Part shown: positions 16,484 through 25,684 of the stretch, piece after piece
How the letters are laid out: every line of letters starts with the position of its first letter
Numbering within the stretch: position 1 is the first letter of the stretch
NCBI GenBank assembly: GCA_029862185.1
Contig: JAOTXX010000042.1
Coordinates: 1 to 35,378 of the forward strand
Source: Myxococcales bacterium
GTDB lineage: Bacteria; Myxococcota_A; Polyangia; Polyangiales; Houyiibacteriaceae
Length of the DNA: 35,378 nucleotides
Reading direction: 5' to 3'
Program-made: the position numbers and the translations under genes
Notes under the pieces: generated by a model
Told to the model about the DNA's origin: nothing
The model's database searches: none
The model's input: the letters and a program-made list of their open reading frames with translations, nothing else

Positions 16484-16584
16484 CGTCCAGATCGACTAAG
16501 AAAAACCCGATGGCTTCCCGCGCTAGCGGCTCTCCTGCGGCCTCGCCGTGTGCTTTGGGCAGTCTATGCTACAGATGCCGCTTC

Positions 16585-18324
16585 ATGTCTGAGTTACTTT
16601 CCCTAGAGCAGGCCCCTGCGGGTCTCGGCGCCGCCTTGCGCAACGCCGGTTTTGAGAGCTTCACCGCCATTCAGCAGGCCATTTTGGACCCCGAGTTGGC
16701 GGGCCGCGATTTGCGAATCTCGTCCCAGACGGGGTCCGGTAAAACGGTGGCTCTTGGGCTGCTCCTCGCCCCCTCCGTCGCGATCGCTGCTGCCACGGCG
16801 CAGCCGAAGAAGTCTCGCAAGTCCGGTCCCGCAGCACCGATGGCGCTGCTCATCGCCCCGACTCGCGAGCTCGCCGGCCAGCTAGGGCGCGAGCTTCGCT
16901 GGCTCTATGAACCGCTCGGGGCGCGTGTGCTCGTGGTGACCGGTGGCACGAGCGTGATGCAGGAGCGCTACCAGCTGTCCACCCTTCCCCAGGTCGTCAT
17001 TGGCACCCCGGGGCGTCTTCTCGATCATCTGAAGGCCGGCGCCCTGACACTCGATCAGCTCAAGACCATTGCGCTCGACGAAGCCGATGAGATGCTCGAC
17101 ATGAACTTCGAGGAGGAGCTCGACGGCATCCTCGGCTTCGCGCCCGAGGCTCGTCGAACCCACCTGGTCTCGGCGACCTTTCCACGCGAAGTGGTGAGGC
17201 TGGCGGACCGGCTTCAGCAGGACGCTGTCTCGGTGCAAGGCACGGCGCTCGGCAAGGCGAATGCCGACATCGAGCATCTCGTGATGCACGTCCGTCAAGC
17301 CGATCGATTCAATGCGGCGATCAACGTCCTGCTCCGCTACCCGGAAGACAAGACCCTGCTCTTCGTGCGAACCCGAACGGAAACGGTCCGACTTGCCGAT
17401 GAGCTTTGCGCAGCCGGCCTCGCCGCGCGTGCCCTCAACGGAGAGATGACCCAGCGGGAGCGAACCGCGACATTCACCCAGTTTCGAAACGGCACCATTC
17501 GCTACCTCGTCGCCACCGACGTCGCGGCGCGCGGCCTCGACGTGCAAGACATCGGCCGGGTCATTCAGGTCGACCTCCCAGACAATGCAGATGTATTCAC
17601 CCACCGGAGCGGGCGCACCGGGCGAGCCGGACGGCGCGGCACCAATGTGCTGTTCGCGGCCGCGCGAGCCGAGCGCCGAGTCCAGAGCATGCTGCGTGCC
17701 GCGCGCGTGGATGCGCGTCTGGTCCCCATTCCGACACCGGAGGAGATTTTTGCGGCCGCCGACGAACGGACTGGTGAAGGCTTCCTTCGGGACCTCGCCA
17801 GTCAGGCAGATGAATCGGATAGCCGGGCGACGGCTCTGGCCGAACGTCTGCTCGAAAAGCATTCGCCCGCCGAGCTCGTGGCCTGCCTTCTGAAACGAGA
17901 AGCGGAGCGCAGCCAGGGCACCCCAAGGCGCGTCCGTGACGATGCGAAACCAGCGCGCCACGAGCGCAGCCCCCGTAAGGTTGGTCCAAAGGGGCGGTCG
18001 CGGCAGGCACCACAAGGCGATTTCGTCACCTATCAAGTCAGCTGGGGCGGACAGGCGGGCGCCGACACGAGGAAGCTGCTGGCGATGATCTGCCGGCGAG
18101 GCGACGTGTCGAGCGAGGTCGTTGGCGCGATTCGAGTCTCCCCGAAGAGCTCGACCGTGGACATTTCGGCGAGCGCGGCACAGCGCTTCGAGCGATCCGT
18201 TGCCCGACCGGACAAACGAAACCCGCGCGCGCAATTCCGACGGTGGGATCCAAGCGCAAAGACCAGACCAGGCGCGAAGGAACGACGCCCGCGGCACCGT
18301 TCCAACAGCGCACGTTGCGCCTGA
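16585..18324 (+). CDS. DEAD-box ATP-dependent RNA helicase with DbpA-type C-terminus
   Basis: From the ATG at 16585 (MSELLSLEQ) this is 579 residues. The helicase motifs appear in order: SSQTGSGKT (46-54), PTRELAGQ, TPGRLLDHL, DEADEM (165-170), SATF, LLFVRTRTETV, ATDVAARGLDV and HRSGRTGRAGR. A linker rich in Arg and Lys leads to a C-terminal RRM-like domain (TYQVSWGGQAGADTRKLLAMICRRG, VGAIRVSPKSSTVDIS) of the DbpA/CsdA kind. A basic tail ends the protein. Such enzymes remodel rRNA during ribosome assembly or unwind mRNA in the cold. The frame is open back to 16510, but the Ser/Ala/Cys-rich extension is unlikely to be translated. Confidence 0.92.
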   Translation: MSELLSLEQAPAGLGAALRNAGFESFTAIQQAILDPELAGRDLRISSQTGSGKTVALGLLLAPSVAIAAATAQPKKSRKSGPAAPMALLIAPTRELAGQLGRELRWLYEPLGARVLVVTGGTSVMQERYQLSTLPQVVIGTPGRLLDHLKAGALTLDQLKTIALDEADEMLDMNFEEELDGILGFAPEARRTHLVSATFPREVVRLADRLQQDAVSVQGTALGKANADIEHLVMHVRQADRFNAAINVLLRYPEDKTLLFVRTRTETVRLADELCAAGLAARALNGEMTQRERTATFTQFRNGTIRYLVATDVAARGLDVQDIGRVIQVDLPDNADVFTHRSGRTGRAGRRGTNVLFAAARAERRVQSMLRAARVDARLVPIPTPEEIFAAADERTGEGFLRDLASQADESDSRATALAERLLEKHSPAELVACLLKREAERSQGTPRRVRDDAKPARHERSPRKVGPKGRSRQAPQGDFVTYQVSWGGQAGADTRKLLAMICRRGDVSSEVVGAIRVSPKSSTVDISASAAQRFERSVARPDKRNPRAQFRRWDPSAKTRPGAKERRPRHRSNSARCA

Positions 18325-18348
18325 GCACCCGCAGCGCGTAGACGCCGG

Positions 18349-18843
18349 TCAGGCTGATGCAGACCCAAACGGATTGGGCTTCCACATGCGGACGCCAAGC
18401 AGGAATGGAACGACCCAGTACGGCCCGTTGAAGGCCCAGAAGATGGCTGCGTTACCTGGCGGTGGCCCAATCCAGTACTCGTAGATGAAGAACTCGGTGC
18501 ATCCATGCAGCATCGCGCCCACGTAAACGAGCGCCATCGGACGGATCCAGTTCTTCCCCTTGATGAACGCGTAGACGAGCACGAGATAGAACGGCCCGTA
18601 GATCATCCCCGAGATACCGGTGTTCACCCGCACGTAGGGGTGGTCGGCGAGGAAGAAATGGTCCTGCGCAATCTCGCCGTACCAGCGGTTCGCGCGCGAC
18701 CAAAACGCATCTCCTTCGAGCAGCCCGAGCGCATGCCAAGAATCCGAGAAGAACGATGAAAACGCAAAGAACGAAAAACACAGAACGAAAAAGATGTCTT
18801 TCTTGCGTAGGCTCAGCGGGAGACCGGTACCTGATTCACTCAT
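18349..18843 (-). CDS. EXPERA-domain (EBP/TMEM97-like) membrane protein
   Basis: This 164-residue protein has four hydrophobic helices (FFVLCFSFFAFSSFF, IYGPFYLVLVYAFI, PMALVYVGAMLHGCTEFFIY, AIFWAFNGPYWVVPFLLG). It carries acidic/aromatic residues characteristic of the EXPERA fold (DSWHALGLL, MLHGCTEFFIYEYW, FNGPYWVVPFLLGVRMW). In eukaryotes this fold includes sterol delta8-delta7 isomerase EBP and the sigma-2 receptor TMEM97; both bind lipids in the membrane. In bacteria the role is largely unknown. Its start lies one base after the WS/DGAT stop, so translation is probably coupled and a lipid-related job is likely. Confidence 0.8.
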   Translation of the reverse strand: MSESGTGLPLSLRKKDIFFVLCFSFFAFSSFFSDSWHALGLLEGDAFWSRANRWYGEIAQDHFFLADHPYVRVNTGISGMIYGPFYLVLVYAFIKGKNWIRPMALVYVGAMLHGCTEFFIYEYWIGPPPGNAAIFWAFNGPYWVVPFLLGVRMWKPNPFGSASA

Positions 18844-18844
18844 C

Positions 18845-20287
18845 TCAACTCCGTGTGGGTGTTATCGTCGATTGTTCGCGACTCGAAGCGCTTGACTGCG
18901 CGGCAGCGTGAAGCTCGCGGAATTGCTCGCCGATCCCCTCGACGACGTCGTGGACGTCGGGCAAGGCATCCCAGTCCGAGTTGAAGCCCCAGAACACTTT
19001 GCCGGCGTAGCTGAGAACGGCGAGCGCGAGGGCTTGATTCGGAAAGAGCGGCATCATCGGGTAGATGGCTTGCATCTCCGAACCCAGGAAGTAAAGCGGT
19101 TTTGGGGGACCGGGGACGTTGCTGACGACGACGTTGAACGGTCGGTTTCGGGTGGCCGAGCGACTGAGCTGGGCGAAGAAGCGACCCCCGATTCGATCGG
19201 CCAGGCCCTCGAGCCAGGACACGCCGAGCGCCTGCTTGCTGTGCTTCAGCTCTTGGGTCGTCTCGACCACACGTCGTAGGCGCGCAATGGGGTCACGTTC
19301 ACCGACCGGAAGCTGGGCCATGATCATCGCGACGCGATTGCCGAGATTCTTCTCTTTGTCCTTGCGAACGTTGACCGGGATCAGTGTTCGGAAGTCGATG
19401 TCGTCGGTGGCCGTTCGGTGCTCGCGGAGATACTGACCCAGCGAACCTGCGGCGGTTGTCAGGACGACGTCGTTGATCGTCCCGCCGAGCCCTGACCGCA
19501 CGTCCTTGATCTCGCGCATCGAAATGTCGGTCCAGTCGAAACGGCGATGCGGACCGACCTGGTCCGGATTGAACGGCGTCTTGGTCGCGGCTCGCCAACC
19601 CAACTTTGAGGCCTGCATCAGGCCTTGGACGACGTCGCGGGCCTCCTGCAAAGCCTCGTTCGGCCGCCGAAGGGGCGCGAGCAGCTCAAATGGCGCTCGG
19701 ACTCGCCGAACCAGCTCGGTTGCCACGAGCTCCGCACGCTGAGGCGCCGGACGTGGCGTCCAGGGCTTTGGAGACCCGTTTCGCTCGAAGGGACGTCGGC
19801 CCAGAAGCGTCTGGAGGATGCTCATGCCCGTGACGCCATCGGCCATGCAATGATGGACCTTGGTGACCAGGGCGAACCTGTCGTTCTCGAGCCCGTCGAC
19901 AATCCAGACTTCCCAGGGCGGCTTGTCGATGTCGAGGGGCAGCTCCAGCAGGTAGCCACAGACCCGCTTCAGGACGCGATCATCGGCGGGTTGCGGCAAG
20001 GCGATTTGCCGAACGTGATAGCGGACGTTGAAGTTTTCGTCGTCTACCCAAATCGGGTGGTCGAAGAGCGGGATTTTGACGAGACGCTGGCGATAGCGGG
20101 GAACCCTTTCGAAAGACCACTCGTAGTTGTTGAGGATCTGCTCGAAATCGAGCCCGCCGTCCTCGGTGCGCAGCGGGCCTGCCTCGAAGATCATAACTGC
20201 CGCTTCATGCCAGTGCGTGTTCTTCTCCTCAAAACCGAGGAGTGAGGCGTCCAGAGCAGAAAGGCGATCGTAGAAGGTGTGCGACAT
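18845..20287 (-). CDS. Wax ester synthase/diacylglycerol acyltransferase (WS/DGAT)
   Basis: This 480-residue protein has the family's acyltransferase signature HHCMADG (H145, H146, D150, G151) in the N-terminal domain. The start LSALDASLLGFE, the segment PLDIDKPPWEVWIVDGLE, and the C-terminal FNVVVSNVPGPPKPLYFLGSEM and ALAVLSYAG are hallmark blocks of bacterial WS/DGAT. The enzyme joins acyl-CoA to fatty alcohols or diacylglycerol at the inner membrane to build wax esters or triacylglycerol for storage. The downstream EXPERA gene is one base away. An Acr1-type fatty acyl-CoA reductase about 7 kb away could supply alcohol. A Ser-rich tail ends the protein. Confidence 0.95.
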   Translation of the reverse strand: MSHTFYDRLSALDASLLGFEEKNTHWHEAAVMIFEAGPLRTEDGGLDFEQILNNYEWSFERVPRYRQRLVKIPLFDHPIWVDDENFNVRYHVRQIALPQPADDRVLKRVCGYLLELPLDIDKPPWEVWIVDGLENDRFALVTKVHHCMADGVTGMSILQTLLGRRPFERNGSPKPWTPRPAPQRAELVATELVRRVRAPFELLAPLRRPNEALQEARDVVQGLMQASKLGWRAATKTPFNPDQVGPHRRFDWTDISMREIKDVRSGLGGTINDVVLTTAAGSLGQYLREHRTATDDIDFRTLIPVNVRKDKEKNLGNRVAMIMAQLPVGERDPIARLRRVVETTQELKHSKQALGVSWLEGLADRIGGRFFAQLSRSATRNRPFNVVVSNVPGPPKPLYFLGSEMQAIYPMMPLFPNQALALAVLSYAGKVFWGFNSDWDALPDVHDVVEGIGEQFRELHAAAQSSASSREQSTITPTRS

Positions 20288-20314
20288 CAGCGGGGTTGGG
20301 ACTCCCCTGCTCTT

Positions 20315-21535
20315 CTACCCTTGGAAGGCTTCGGTCGACAACCCTCTTTTGCGTCTCGCTCCAAGCACTTTGCGCCGAAACTCCCGGATCACGGGAATCG
20401 GGTCGAGCCAAGCCGACGCATCCGCGCGATCGTTGTCATGCTCACACAATTCTCCGGCAAAACCTTCCGGGATTTGACTGAAGTGTTCTGACGCATCGGC
20501 GTCTTCATCGAAGTAGTGATACTCGAAGCCCGGGACGAAGAGGTCTTCGTCCGCAACGACATCGATCGTGCGAACCCCGAACGAAGAGAGCTCTGTCGTG
20601 GTGGCTTGAGGCGGGATGATCCAAACGTGCTTGGGGCCTGCCACGAACAGGTACTGCACCTTTCGATTGCGCGAGAGGATGCGGAAGCGCTGGAGATTGC
20701 CACCGTACATCGCGCTTCTCAGCTCGCTGATCTCCACGATGCCCTCTGCGAAGTCCGGCTCGAAGCCGGCGACGATCTCGAGCGAGGTTGGGTCAGTCTT
20801 GCGCGTGAACCGAGCGATGCTGCGGCCGCCGTTGATGAGGTTTCGGCGATCGGCCGCGGCCTTCCGCCGTGGCTCGGTGAAATCTCGATACGGTGCGGTT
20901 CGCGAGCTCGGCGCACTTCGGAGCAGAAGGTAGAGCGCTTCCTCGTCGTTCAGGGCGTGTCGCGTCTTGCGGTTGAGCGTTTCGAGCGCGGTCTGCATCT
21001 CAAAAGGCAGATCGGTGGTCGACTCGACACACTCGGTGATTTCATAACCGCCGCGAGCCAGTACCTTGACGTCGCCTTTGCCGATCCAGAAATCACCATC
21101 GTTCGCGATCACATGCGAAGCGGCGCGCCAGATGAGGGACAGATCTTTGTAAAAGATGCGCGGAAAGATCTCCGTCCGACCCGTCTTCCGGTTACGCTGT
21201 ACGACGTACGCTACGAAGAAACGCAGTGCAGGATTCTGCCGAACGTTGGTCAGAAAGAACCGAGTGTCGAAGAGTGAAATCTCATACTTGGGCGTGTACC
21301 CCGCAGACAGGAGCCCGTTCGGATCGTCTTTCGCTTCACCTGCTGGACGCAGCTTCGCGCCCGAATCGAGGAGCTTGTGGAATTCTTTTGCGACATGGCG
21401 TGGGGTTCGATCCGCGGGAGCGACGCTCGGGACGATGCGAGTGGGAATGACTGAAGTCATGGCTGGTAGCGACGTAGCGTACTCAGGCCGCACAGACCAG
21501 GAATACCGGGCCTTGCGGTCAGCGAGCGCCCGCAT
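20315..21535 (-). CDS. Conserved-looking cytoplasmic protein of unknown function
   Basis: This 406-residue protein has no signal peptide or membrane helix. It contains mixed alpha/beta segments such as YTPKYEISLFDTRFFLTNVR, RFFVAYVVQRNRKTGRTEIFPRIFYKDLSLIWR, NLQRFRILSRNRKVQYLFVAG and PGFEYHYFDED. A basic Arg-rich tail follows. I recognise no catalytic motif. The start may be 21535 or the ATG at 21460; neither has a clear ribosome site. It lies 27 bp upstream of the WS/DGAT gene on the same strand, so a shared transcript and a lipid-storage role are possible. The divergent gap to the ceramidase gene is only 50 bp. Confidence 0.7.
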   Translation of the reverse strand: MRALADRKARYSWSVRPEYATSLPAMTSVIPTRIVPSVAPADRTPRHVAKEFHKLLDSGAKLRPAGEAKDDPNGLLSAGYTPKYEISLFDTRFFLTNVRQNPALRFFVAYVVQRNRKTGRTEIFPRIFYKDLSLIWRAASHVIANDGDFWIGKGDVKVLARGGYEITECVESTTDLPFEMQTALETLNRKTRHALNDEEALYLLLRSAPSSRTAPYRDFTEPRRKAAADRRNLINGGRSIARFTRKTDPTSLEIVAGFEPDFAEGIVEISELRSAMYGGNLQRFRILSRNRKVQYLFVAGPKHVWIIPPQATTTELSSFGVRTIDVVADEDLFVPGFEYHYFDEDADASEHFSQIPEGFAGELCEHDNDRADASAWLDPIPVIREFRRKVLGARRKRGLSTEAFQG

Positions 21536-21585
21536 CGTTGGCCAGTTCTAGCGCGCAGGCTAACGACGGCCCAAGATAGCGCAAC

Positions 21586-23652
21586 ATGAACATGAGCTCT
21601 CCGATGTCCCGGTTCCTCGCTCACGGGCGACTCTTCGTCGCCGTCGTGGCTTCAGTTCTGACTTCTGGCTGTTCGAGCGCGGAGCAGAGTGAGCCCAACT
21701 ACCTAATCGGCAGCGCCACCGGCGACATCACGAGCCCCGTCGTCGACGTGCCCTTTTCAGGCTATGCCCTGCCCACTCATATCGCCAACGGCATTCACAC
21801 ACGATTAAGCGCGCGCGCGTTCATCATCGGTGAGTTGGATGGGACCCGGAGGCTCGTCTTCGTGACTGCCGAGCTTCTCAACACGTCACACGAGATCAGG
21901 CTCTCGGTCGTCGAGAACTTGCAGGCGAAGTACGGCGACCTCTATTCGCTCGACAACGTCGTGCTGAGCGCAACCCATACGCACTCGAGCCCTGCCGGGT
22001 ACTCCCATGACGGTACGTTCCGTCGAGCGTATTTCGATGCGGTCGTGCAGGGAATCACCGAAGCCATCGAGTCGGCGCACGAGGACTTGCAACCTGGGCG
22101 AATCCTGCTCGGTCAGCGCGAGGTCGAAGCTGCAGGCGCCAATCGCTCTGTCATCGCCTATGCGCAAAACCCGGACGCCGAGCGAGCGCGCTACCTCCAC
22201 GACACAGACAAGGAGATGACCCTTCTCAAATTCGAGAGAGAAGATGGGGTCATTGGAGCACTGAGTTGGTTCGCCGTGCACCCGACTTCGCTCACGTACA
22301 ACAACTTGCTGGTTTCGGCGGATCACAAAGGGATTGCGTCCTTCGAAATGGAGCGACGCGCTCGCACTCGAAACGACACGACCTCAGAGTTCGTTGCCGC
22401 GTTCGCACAGAGCAATTGCGGAGACGTCACCGGGAATCTCAACCTCGACAATACCGGCCCAGGCGTCGACGACTACGACAGCGCGCGGATCATCGGAGAG
22501 CGGCAACTGGACGTCGCGATGGCGCTTCTCGAGGCCGCCTCCGAGCCACTCCAGGGAGGCGTCGACTATCGGCTCGATGCCGTCGATTTCACCGATCTCG
22601 ACGTCGGCAACGGGTTCACCGGAGCCGGGCCGCAGAACACCTGCTTCCCTGCGTATGGCTATGCCTTTGCCGGCGGTTCGACCGAAGATGGCGGCGGCCA
22701 CCCATTATTCATGGAGGGGATGCTCGAGCGAGACTCCTCGATCGACGCTCTGGTCGAGCTGGTCGTCTCGCCTCCCGCAATCAGCGATGAGCTCCGCGCC
22801 TGCCATGCGCCTAAACCGATTCTGTATCCGAAGGAGCAGCAAGATCCCCTACCGGTCGGGGTCGCAAAGCTCGGACAGCTTGCAATCGTGTTCGTACCGA
22901 GCGAGGCGACCACGATGGCAGGGCGCAGGTTGCGAGACACCGTCAGAGACGTGCTGGGCGCCGAGGCCAAGTACGTAGTGATCGCCGGGTATACAAACGA
23001 CTATGCGGGTTACATCACGACCCCGGAGGAGTACGCGATTCAACAATACGAGGGCGGCCACACCCTGTTTGGGCCGTGGACCTTGCCGGCCTTTCAACAA
23101 GAGATCGATCGCCTCGCCCGAGCGCTTGCCGACGGCACGCCGGTGCGGAGCTCGGCCGACGCGGGAGACCTCCGCGGCATGGTCGAGTCCAACGCCTTGG
23201 GCAATGAGTTTGACGAACCTCCCGCAGACGGATCATTCGGGGAGATCAGCAGGCGACCCGACCCTACGTACTCGACGGGCGCGACGATGTCGGTATCATT
23301 TTGGACGGGTCACCCCGACAACGCGTTCAGCCAAGGCTCTCGACACTTCGAGGTCCAGCGGCTCGTAGCCGCCGAATGGACGACGGTCGCCACCGAAAGC
23401 GATGGGTCGACGAAGGGCACGTGGACCCAGTCGAGTCGCACGATCCCGCCCTATGACCCGCTCGATCCGTTTGCGGAGCCTCCTGCCCCGATCAACGAAG
23501 CGTTTACGGTCACCATCGACTGGCAGATTCCGGATGACGCCGTGCCGGGCACCCACCGCGTGATCTTTCACGGTAGCGAGAAACCGGAAGGCGGCGCAGA
23601 GCTCCGCACCTTCGATGCACAAAGCCCCTCCTTCGAGGTGATCGCACCATGA
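21586..23652 (+). CDS. Neutral (alkaline) ceramidase, lipoprotein
   Basis: This 688-residue protein carries a lipoprotein signal (lipobox LTSGC, C29), so it is anchored to the cell envelope. The ceramidase core shows zinc ligands in ATHTHSSPAGY (H131, H133) and AVHPTS (H232). The nucleophilic serine of the family lies in AFAQSNCGDVTGN (S276). The late metal-site block is TTPEEYAIQQYEGGHTLFGPW. A C-terminal beta-sandwich (VSFWTGHPDNAFSQGSRHFEVQ) matches the second domain of Pseudomonas ceramidase. It hydrolyses ceramide to sphingosine and fatty acid. Several in-frame ATGs lie close together at the start; 21586 is the first. It leads a four-gene unit. Confidence 0.93.
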   Translation: MNMSSPMSRFLAHGRLFVAVVASVLTSGCSSAEQSEPNYLIGSATGDITSPVVDVPFSGYALPTHIANGIHTRLSARAFIIGELDGTRRLVFVTAELLNTSHEIRLSVVENLQAKYGDLYSLDNVVLSATHTHSSPAGYSHDGTFRRAYFDAVVQGITEAIESAHEDLQPGRILLGQREVEAAGANRSVIAYAQNPDAERARYLHDTDKEMTLLKFEREDGVIGALSWFAVHPTSLTYNNLLVSADHKGIASFEMERRARTRNDTTSEFVAAFAQSNCGDVTGNLNLDNTGPGVDDYDSARIIGERQLDVAMALLEAASEPLQGGVDYRLDAVDFTDLDVGNGFTGAGPQNTCFPAYGYAFAGGSTEDGGGHPLFMEGMLERDSSIDALVELVVSPPAISDELRACHAPKPILYPKEQQDPLPVGVAKLGQLAIVFVPSEATTMAGRRLRDTVRDVLGAEAKYVVIAGYTNDYAGYITTPEEYAIQQYEGGHTLFGPWTLPAFQQEIDRLARALADGTPVRSSADAGDLRGMVESNALGNEFDEPPADGSFGEISRRPDPTYSTGATMSVSFWTGHPDNAFSQGSRHFEVQRLVAAEWTTVATESDGSTKGTWTQSSRTIPPYDPLDPFAEPPAPINEAFTVTIDWQIPDDAVPGTHRVIFHGSEKPEGGAELRTFDAQSPSFEVIAP

Positions 23653-24794
23653 ATCCGGCTCTGCTGGTCCTCCTCGCGCTGTGCCTCGTGATCACCAGCT
23701 GCAGCGGTGATGGCTGCGGCGCCGGAGGCTGCAGCGGCACCGGCGGACCGACCGACATCCGTCTAGAGGTCGAGGACTTCATCACCGGCCTACAAAAGCC
23801 GTGGGACATCGCTTGGCTGCCCAATGGGACTGTCTTGCTGACCGAGCGCCCCGGCCGCCTCAATGTTTACGTCGACGGCGTCGGCGCCGCGCCGTTCGTC
23901 GTTGCACCCGACGACGTGGTTGCGCGGGGCGAAGGCGGCATGATGGGGCTCGAGGTCGACCCGGACTTCATTAACAACGGATACGTCTACGTTTGCACCA
24001 CATCGAACGCGGGAGGCGACAACGACGTTCGATTGCTGCGCTTGACGTTGCGCACCCCCGATGGAGGCGCTGTGATTGCGCGTGAGGACATCGTGACCGG
24101 AATGCCCTACAGCACGGGGCGGCATAGTGGTTGCCGGCCGCGCTTCGGGCCCGATGGGTCGCTGTGGGTTGGCACCGGCGATGCGGCCATCGGAACGAAT
24201 CCGCAGGACGACGCGTCGCTTGGCGGCAAAGTGCTCCGTGTCGATCGCGAAGGTGCAGCTGCCACCGACAACGCCGGCGGCTTTCGATGGTATTCCAACG
24301 GGCATCGCAACATCCAAGGGATGGCATTTCGATCCGATGGCATCGGCATGTCCGCCGAGCACGGCCCGACGATCGACGACGAAATCAATCGGCTCGTGGC
24401 TGGCAATTTCGGCTGGGATCCGGTGCCAGGGTACAACGAGTCGGTGCCGATGACCGATCTCGAGAAGTTCCCAGATGCGGTACCCGCTGTCTGGTCGAGC
24501 GGCTCGCCTACGCTGGCGCTGGCGGGCGCGACGTTCCTCGAAGGCGGCGCCTGGGGCAATTGGGATGGCGCCCTTGCGGTGGCCACCTTGAAGGCCCAGC
24601 ACCTGCACATCTACTTCGTCGACGCCGAGGGCCAGGTGACGGGCGAGGAACGCGCCATCGAGAATGAGGGACGCCTCCGCACGCCCCGGCAGGGCCCAGA
24701 CGGTTTGCTCTACATCACCAACGATGGCGGGAGCGGTGATGGAAAAGTCTTGCGTGTGACACCGGTGCCCGCGCCAAGCCCTGAAGAACGGTGA
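23649..24794 (+). CDS. PQQ-dependent aldose/sorbosone-type sugar dehydrogenase, lipoprotein
   Basis: This 381-residue protein has a lipoprotein signal with lipobox ITSC (C18) and a Gly/Cys-rich linker. The six-bladed beta-propeller of the GSDH family then shows GLQKPWDIAWLPNG, LLTERPGRL, GRHSGCRPRFGPDGSLWVGTGD (likely catalytic H159), NGHRNIQGMAF, WSSGSPTLALAGATFL and PDGLLYITNDGG. Such enzymes oxidise sugars or other polyols in the periplasm with PQQ and feed electrons to the respiratory chain. The ATG overlaps the ceramidase stop as ATGA. A link to ceramidase is odd; it could act on glycolipid head groups, which is a guess. Confidence 0.9.
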   Translation: MNPALLVLLALCLVITSCSGDGCGAGGCSGTGGPTDIRLEVEDFITGLQKPWDIAWLPNGTVLLTERPGRLNVYVDGVGAAPFVVAPDDVVARGEGGMMGLEVDPDFINNGYVYVCTTSNAGGDNDVRLLRLTLRTPDGGAVIAREDIVTGMPYSTGRHSGCRPRFGPDGSLWVGTGDAAIGTNPQDDASLGGKVLRVDREGAAATDNAGGFRWYSNGHRNIQGMAFRSDGIGMSAEHGPTIDDEINRLVAGNFGWDPVPGYNESVPMTDLEKFPDAVPAVWSSGSPTLALAGATFLEGGAWGNWDGALAVATLKAQHLHIYFVDAEGQVTGEERAIENEGRLRTPRQGPDGLLYITNDGGSGDGKVLRVTPVPAPSPEER

Positions 24795-25684
24795 GCAGCG
24801 CTTACTACGCGATCGTCAATCGAGCGGCTGGCGGCGGACGGTGCGCGAAAGCCGCACCGGAGGCGCTCAATGCGTTGGAGCGTCGCGGGCTGTCGCTGGA
24901 GGTCGCGTTTACCGAGGAACCCAAGCACGCGACCGAGCTAGCAAGGCGTGCCGCCAGCAATGGTTACCGGCGGTTTCTCTCCGTGGGCGGTGATGGAACC
25001 GCCGCCGAAGTCGTCAACGGGCTCGTCGCATCCGGTGTCGTCAGCGAATGCGAGCTTGCCATGCTTCCTCTGGGCACGGGCAACTCGTTCTTGCGCGACT
25101 TCGGCATCACCGACCTGGAAGTCGCCGTCCAGGCCATAGTGCGAGGCACCAGTACGCCCGTCGACGTGCTCCGCCTGACGCATGAAGGCGGCGTGATCCA
25201 TTTCATCAACACCATGGGGACCGGTTTCGTCGCGCGCGTCGGCGAGCTCACTAATGAGCGCTTCAAATTCCTCGGTGCGGCAGGCTATGTTGTAGCAGTC
25301 CTAATTTGCGTCATGCGGCTCCGGTACGAAGAGAGCACGCTTCGCTATGCGGACGCGACCGATGAGGCGCGCACGGTGCTCAGCTCGTTCTCCAACAGCC
25401 AATACACAGGTGGTTCGATGCGGATGGCACCGGATGCCAAGGTCGACGACGGTTTGCTCGACGTCGTTCGGGCCGGCCCGCTTCGAAGGGCTGCTCTGGT
25501 CACCGCATTCGCGCGCATCTTTGCGGGAACGCACACCGATTTGAATCAAGTGTGGACGCGGCAGGTCGATCGGGTGGAATTCGTGAACCCTTCTTTTCAA
25601 GCCGTGCTCATCGACGGTGACCTCCACCACGTCAAGCCCCTTGCGATCGATGTCCTTCCGTCCGCAATCCAGCTCGTCACATGA
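24791..25684 (+). CDS. Diacylglycerol/sphingoid-type lipid kinase
   Basis: This 297-residue protein has the DAGK catalytic fold: IVNRAAGGGRC (nucleotide loop), LSVGGDGTAAEVVNGL (GGDGT at 66-70) and LPLGTGNSFLRDFG (GTGN at 95-98). The C-terminal beta domain contains FSNSQYTGGSMRMAPDAKVDDGLLDVV. Members phosphorylate diacylglycerol, ceramide or sphingosine on the cytoplasmic face of the membrane. The GTG start overlaps the preceding stop (GTGA), and the stop overlaps the next start. Following a ceramidase gene, sphingosine is an attractive substrate, but the sequence alone cannot separate it from diacylglycerol. Confidence 0.92.
   Translation: MSSAYYAIVNRAAGGGRCAKAAPEALNALERRGLSLEVAFTEEPKHATELARRAASNGYRRFLSVGGDGTAAEVVNGLVASGVVSECELAMLPLGTGNSFLRDFGITDLEVAVQAIVRGTSTPVDVLRLTHEGGVIHFINTMGTGFVARVGELTNERFKFLGAAGYVVAVLICVMRLRYEESTLRYADATDEARTVLSSFSNSQYTGGSMRMAPDAKVDDGLLDVVRAGPLRRAALVTAFARIFAGTHTDLNQVWTRQVDRVEFVNPSFQAVLIDGDLHHVKPLAIDVLPSAIQLVT

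Noticed and set aside
16882-18297. A 471-codon open frame on the minus strand opposite the DEAD-box helicase gene.
   Set aside because: It is antisense to an unambiguous helicase and shows the His/Arg/Gly-rich composition of a shadow frame in GC-rich DNA.
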